NCBI GenBank assembly: GCA_019095985.1
Contig: CM032664.1
Location: 51,224,352 to 51,288,351, forward strand
Direction of reading: 5' to 3'
DNA from: Streblospio benedicti
Lineage: Eukaryota; Annelida; Polychaeta; Spionida; Spionidae
DNA length: 64,000 bases
The notes under the pieces are model-generated. The model ran no database searches and had not been told where the DNA came from. It worked only from the letters and a program-made list of their open reading frames with translations. Shown here one piece after another: positions 58,270 through 64,000 of the stretch; positions within the stretch are counted from its first letter, which is position 1, and each line of letters starts with the position of its first letter. The position numbers were made by a program, and so were the translations under genes.

Positions 58270-58870
58270 TTTCATACATTAGTAGTAGTTTATTTATTTA
58301 CGTGTCACCTGATAAAATAAATCATAAAATACATCAATTCTAAATTGAATCATCAGCTGGTTATAAATCCTACAAGACACATTACTTGTCATTAAAATAA
58401 TCATTAAGTAAAATCCCCTACTTTTTAATAGAATAAATATACGCATTCTTGTCAAATAACAATCTCTAATAAAAGCTCATACCTTACATATCAAATTAGT
58501 ATAATTCATAAAATATTGTAGTTGTTTAACAAAACATTTTGCATTGATATTAGGATAAAACATATGAACATGTTGCATACAAAACACTACGAGTACAGGC
58601 ATAAAGAGGACATTTAAACAAAAAATGAATTTCATCTTCAATCTAGTTTTCATTACAACATGGGCAAATTTTACTTTCTACAGTTTTGTGCTGAAATCTT
58701 CCAGTTTAAACGTTAATTGGCATTGTATTTGACCTCAACTGACATATAAAAGATCTGCAAGATTTTGCCACATTTTTACCAACATACTAGTAAAGCGAGT
58801 ACAATAACTATCTTTTAATTGTGTATGTAACCGAAGTTTTGATCGTCTGTCGTTCGCCTCCTTCCTCTAT
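58270..58870 (-). pseudogene. LINE C-terminal end with zinc-knuckle-like motif
   Basis: Minus-strand translation gives GRFQHKTVESKICPCCNEN and IEDEIHFLFKCPLYACTRSV, the CxxC...H...C tail after the reverse transcriptase in a common class of animal LINEs (family: RxxxxExRxCxxCxxxxIEDExHFLxxCPxY). A stop and a frame change interrupt it, and the degraded rest continues as INAKCFVKQLQYFMNYTN. The upstream enzyme is missing, and an A-rich end lies near 58290 in this orientation. Confidence 0.75.
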
Positions 58871-61800
58871 AACATCATGTGCCATTAGTTTATTTTTTTT
58901 AACTATTTTTATTACATATAAGTTGGCATTATATATTAGTCAAGAAATAGACATATTTAGAAAAATAGTTGCATTAAAAGAGTACAACCACTAAGCAAGG
59001 GATGGATGGGGCACTTAATAGTAATTAACAATTTACAATCGACACATTAGCGTTATCAATAATATTTGAACATCCAGCAACATGTTTACTATTTGAACCA
59101 TGCTCTTTCTCTAACAAGATTTACCTCCATATGATTGCATTTCTAATGGTTGGATTTATTAATTGGAGCGCATTTTCACAACAGAGTTCCACTCTGGATT
59201 ATGCCAATGGGAGTCTGTCGTACTCAAAATGATTTTTAAGAAACTGGAACAAAATGTTTTGTGACTAGGACACCTTACATGTACACTCGAACTAGCACTG
59301 CTGTGCACTTCATTGAATCTCCATGATATGCATTTACAAAGGAAATAGTGTTCAGGTATTATATACACTTTCCAGACAATTTGATTGTGCCCGAATATTC
59401 AGCGAATAACCAGCATCATACGGCGCTTCCTGGCTCCGCCTGGAGGGGACCATGTAAATTGGCTGCATTATGCGCAGATCATCATGCAATGTTTACATAA
59501 TATCGCCCAGTATAGATACACCTTTAAAAGATGCACGAGATGAAGCATGTTATTCTTAGACCTTATTAAAACAACCTGCATGTCATTCTTGTTTTGTCTC
59601 TGCTGAAAGTGCTATTTTTAAAAGACGATTCATGCAATTTTAGCCAGCTAAATATCAATTTGATGGGTTCAACACTGGTCGAAACTGGCAGTGTCACATA
59701 CGTTTAAATCTACCATGGCTTCGGTGTGCTTTGTATGTTATCACAATGCCTGTTCCCGATGGCACCACTACATTCATCATGCTATTTTGATGCCACTTTT
59801 TTTCAGAATCAACATACCCTACATAATTAGATTGTATGCAGTAACACCATAATTTGTATCACCGTAAAACCTTTAGAATCAATTCCATTCCTACCCGTTT
59901 CCTGATATTTTTCATATCATGAAACTGTAAATGTATATTGATAACGTAGGTCATGGGCACTTGTAAAGTGGCAGGTTAAATAAGATATAGAATTATTGCA
60001 TGGCCGTCGCAATTGTTTATATAGTATCTAATTTTGCATTTTAGACTCATTTTAGAATCTTTCCTGCTCGCACACTATTCATTGTTTTCTTAATGGTCCA
60101 TCACCCAATCAATAATCACGTTTCAGCGCGCGTTAATTAAAGATACAATAGCATTTGCAGCGTCGTTCGTCCTAAACACACGTTAATGGTCAAAGTGGCG
60201 CAAACTGAGCTGTTATAAATCACGACGTATGGGCCATCTGAGCACTCTGGCCGTAATGAGGCAAGTGGTTTGTGGTTTTACTGTTATGGTGGGTAGATAG
60301 TGGCGCTTTCGCGTGATGTATTCGTAGTTTCAATTGCGTGTTCAAGGACACTGATCCCTTGGGGCGCATTGATGATATCGTTTTAAAGAATGCGATCTTA
60401 ACATGGGATTTCATAATGAGTAGAGTTCATTTCAAATTTTCGGAATAGTCAGCCGGTATTTTAAAAGACAAGCATATCGCACGAACAATGTTTCTACTAC
60501 AAGGAGGCTTTTTCTGATTTGAACAAATTCGGGGTATTGTAGGACAGCGAGCGCATCTATCAGAAGACTTTTTAGAGAATACTGGCGGATGTTCGTAAGT
60601 AATGGCCTAATTGTTTCCCATCATGTCTAGATTTGTTCCATTAATGTTCCATTAATGCTACTTTACATGTTAATTGAACAATTCTAAAATGTATCAAGTC
60701 ATTTTCCTCACAATAATTGGCATTCTTGCACAGGCAAGATATTGAAATGTGGCAATCATTGGAGAAATTACAACTACAAATTCATAAATGAGATATTTCT
60801 GACATTGTTATTAAAAAAATGCAGTGATACATAAACCCAGGCTTCGGCTAATCAGCCCATTTCGGTGTCATTGAGACGCATGTGGGTTGACACTTCAATC
60901 TTTATCAAATGTGGAATTTGATTTATAAACTTCTACAGAGATGCTAGTTCCTTGTAATTTATGTTTATGGGCGTGGTACCGAAATTCATACTACATGTAT
61001 TTGGTGTTTTGAAACTTTGTTCCCTTATGTGTGTCTATAGTACTATGCGATACAAGTTCAATATGCTGACCCACACCGGTCAAAGTTGTACCTCGCCTGG
61101 GGGCCTTGTACTTATCCGACAAGTGGACGGGCACACGAGAGACTCGAAATAGAACCCCTTCTTTCTTGGTCACCTGTCAACGTATATGGAACCCGCCCCC
61201 TCTCCTACTTCAAACAACATCTGCACTTCAAACGCACTTCTTTAGTATGTTTAGAATTTACATTTTACGGCAGCTATACAATTTCTGGATGTGCGATAAC
61301 ATACTTCAACGTTAAATATAACTTGTTACAATTTACGTTGATAACATTTTAAATGCTGCAGTCTAACATGGCGGCCTAGATGTGCAGTAAGTATACATTA
61401 CAACATGAAATGAGCCTGTAATTGACACAAATAAAAAATACATAGTCTTTTAATTAGGTTGAAAGCATTATACAAGAGTAACAAGACATAGGCTTAAGTT
61501 AAAAGAATATAAAATGCAATATGCCGAGAGTGCCTCTGAATAATTCAGCACTAAGGAGAACTCTTATGAACCTTTTTGGCCTTGCTGGCCACTTTCTTGC
61601 CAATCCACATCAACGAAGCTTATTTCTCACGTGGTTAGTAAACATGAAGATATAACTCAAACAACAAATTATAACATTGTATGCTACACAAGGACAATAT
61701 TGTATATCATTACCATTTTCTCCTCTTGAATCTTTCAAGACCTCTGTGTTTCTGATGTGTATTATGACAGTGATTATTGTATATGACGTGTGTAAACCTT

Positions 61801-64000
61801 TGCGCACGTCTACATAGCTTTGCGGCCCTTGCCTCACCATTACCTCGGTTAGGTTAACATCTTTCTAGTGTACCGCCGTATGTGATAACTTGTTGTTCGA
61901 TTAGTATGTAGCAAAAATGGCTAGATTGGCTCATGTAGGCATACACATCAATACTCCTCTGGAATCATCAGAAAAAACAACAACTCAACACTAGATTCCT
62001 TATTGATATTCACTGCACGTATCATATTAAACCTGTCCTTGGCAACACGTCACTTCATTGAATAGATGCAAGCAATGAATGCACACCATGCACACAACCA
62101 CACTCATTTGTGTACGACGGAAAGAGGATTCCTCGGGCGCGACCGCCATGCAAAGTACAATGTACCATGGGCTCAAGCATCATGAGAGCTGGGTGGGGGT
62201 ATGTACACTACTATGATTGACAAACATTTTACCATACACCTTAACATGTATATTAATTAGATAAAGGTAGCGAACAGCACTGCGACTATGGGAGCAATGA
62301 TATTCGTTTTGGAGTTAATTTACGAAACATAACTGGAATAAGAGCAATGGCTGACAATGCTTGTTTTGCCGTCCTCCTAAGATAAAAGTTCATATTCCAA
62401 GAATCCGAATATTGCCATAACCTGGATCACGTGGACACCATGAACATGCCACAGCGTAAACCCCTCGGAGCATTGTGTTTGGAACTGGCTATAACACTGA
62501 CTTTCATACGGAGACCTGGGTTGTCCGACATTATCCTGCCAATGCCAAATAGAAGTATACTTCTTGATCACATTTCATCTTGAGGAAGAGGCCGGTAGAT
62601 GCTATTGCAAAGTCCTCGACCCAGCCACTCCTCCACAGACAGCCTTTCATCTGCCAGCAACGTTGATGCCTGCGTCCTTCACTTCCCATACAATGACCTT
62701 TTGTGGCCATCCGAAGTGCACTTTATCACTTAGCACGTGCCATCTTACATTGGTGTTAATATGCGGAATCAATCATGGTCCCGGACTAGTATTTAGTTCA
62801 CTTAACTAACTTATAGACGCTTTCAGAATTTCTATATTGAATAAAATACCTTAGCACAAAATGAAAAAAATGTTAGCGTGAACGGGTCCGAACGACACAG
62901 AGATAACCAGAGAAATCAGATCTTTTTGTACTACCTTTCGGCTCATGCCACCAGCCCAAAGTATAATCTACTTGTGGCGTGAACCTTGTGCAAGGGGTTT
63001 CAGAGTTTGTGTTTATATTAGTGCTGCGTCAAGAACATAATACAATAAAAGGTTATTCAAAATAGCAGTACGCTTAAATTTAAGATTACTAAGTGTGTTA
63101 AACATACAAATATATTTCTTATGAAAATTCGTCTGAATTTGTTAGATATATATAACAACTTGTTGGTGGATTGGAAAACTCTATAATAACTCTATAAAGC
63201 AAACAAGTAAACGGCAAAAAGCATACATGCAATACGACTGCAATTCCTGCTAGGTAGAAAAAACACACATCTCAACTCCAAAGGAATTAATTTAGCTAGT
63301 AACATATAAAGTTCAAGTAGTTGTTTGCCTAACATAGGTTTACATGCTAAAGTCAACAGATACGTATAGGTAGTAGCAAACCGGCCCTATATAAGCCCTG
63401 TAGAATTGCTGAATAAGATAACATTTCTTGAAAGGTTCTTTGACAAAAAGTTGCCTGTGTAATCAAAAGCTAGCATACATGTATGCATGTACTGAGATTC
63501 CCTGACGGCAAGCAATGTCCTTGCTATTTCAATCATCATAATTTGTTGATTAGGGCTTTTGGGCATTCTTTTTACTTTCGGTTTCATGGCGCATTAATTT
63601 TTCAACTCGTCACCCTTTCAGAGACGTCATAAGTTTGGACTCCATTTCAAATTTCGAGAACTTCCAAATTCCTGGGTGTTCCATTCTTACTATATGGTTT
63701 GTGTATCATAGTGGGCTTGATTTCATCAGTACAGTGCATTGTAGGAGGAGGGTTCGTTGTGGATCTTCACTAACACAACCGATGGCTTGAAAATGGTCAT
63801 CACGATTAATTCTACAAGTTGTAATATTTTGTTATCATGCATTGAATTGTGCAGCATGTGGTAATTTTGAATGAGAGATATCATAACATGTTTAAAATCT
63901 TACTTAAGATTAATCAAATTTGGTAATTAAATCTTAGATGAACATCGTAATTCACGTTATCAATCTAGCACTCTCAACATAATCAAAAGCTAATGCGCTG
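58871..64000. other. Downstream intergenic stretch
   Basis: AT-rich with short open frames only. A GC-richer patch at 60110-60420 (GCGCGCGTTAATTAAAGA, later GTGGCGCTTTCGCGTGATG) and another at 59400-59490 (TTATGCGCAGATCATCATGC) have no coding frame and may be regulatory. A 62564-62809 frame and its reverse have no match that I can defend. Confidence 0.45.

Noticed and set aside
62377-62809. Minus-strand frame with TLWHVHGVHVIQ, which recalls an integrase-like LWHIDGxH motif
   Set aside because: The other expected blocks are absent or in reverse order, and the match is too short to support any family.

Overview
The window is AT-rich animal genomic DNA. Short GC-rich coding exons with GT-AG introns and metazoan start context are scattered through long non-coding stretches, alongside invertebrate-type transposable-element debris (Penelope-like, CR1-like and other LINEs, PIF/Harbinger, tRNA-derived SINEs). 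The mix suggests a marine invertebrate, perhaps an invertebrate deuterostome such as amphioxus; that is inference, as nothing here fixes the species. Most open frames above 60 codons look like chance.

Two host genes can be assembled exon by exon, both on the + strand. (1) 4453-9267: a secreted C1q-domain protein with a collagen stalk, 8 coding exons and 279 residues. It has a signal peptide, a Cys-rich N-terminus, two Gly-X-Y blocks and a C-terminal C1q domain, and splice phases agree at every junction. (2) 29257-56219: a Cys-loop (nicotinic acetylcholine receptor-like) channel subunit, 10 coding exons and 683 residues. Signal peptide and N-terminal extension lie in two exons at 29.3 and 31.5 kb; a 16.9-kb intron then separates them from the ligand-binding and membrane exons at 48.7-56.2 kb. 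It has the 13-residue Cys loop, but no vicinal-Cys pair, so it is a non-alpha type, and M2 has Ala where the gate Leu (9') normally sits.

Layout: 0-4.4 kb holds a tandem repeat, a Harbinger transposase fossil, a Penelope-like copy flanked by 113-bp inverted repeats and a 12-bp target duplication, and a ~0.7-kb dispersed repeat (R1). 4.4-9.3 kb is the C1q gene. 9.4-15 kb is a repeat thicket: a duplicated block (A/B), two LINE fragments, a Cys-rich mobile-like ORF within inverted repeats, R2, SINEs and microsatellites. 15-29 kb is mostly unannotatable, with a dispersed repeat family, a LINE tail, two long (CAG)n tracts and foldbacks. 29-56 kb is the receptor gene; its introns hold SINEs, foldbacks, a Penelope-like hairpin and a 3-unit ~355-bp tandem repeat whose units each end in a YY1-like motif. 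56.5-64 kb holds another dispersed repeat, a LINE tail, and otherwise nothing recognisable.

The two genes have no obvious pathway link. The best candidates for novelty are the receptor's architecture (long Ala-rich N-terminal extension, altered M2, SINE against an exon acceptor), the Penelope-like inverted copies, and the tandem array in the 17-kb intron.
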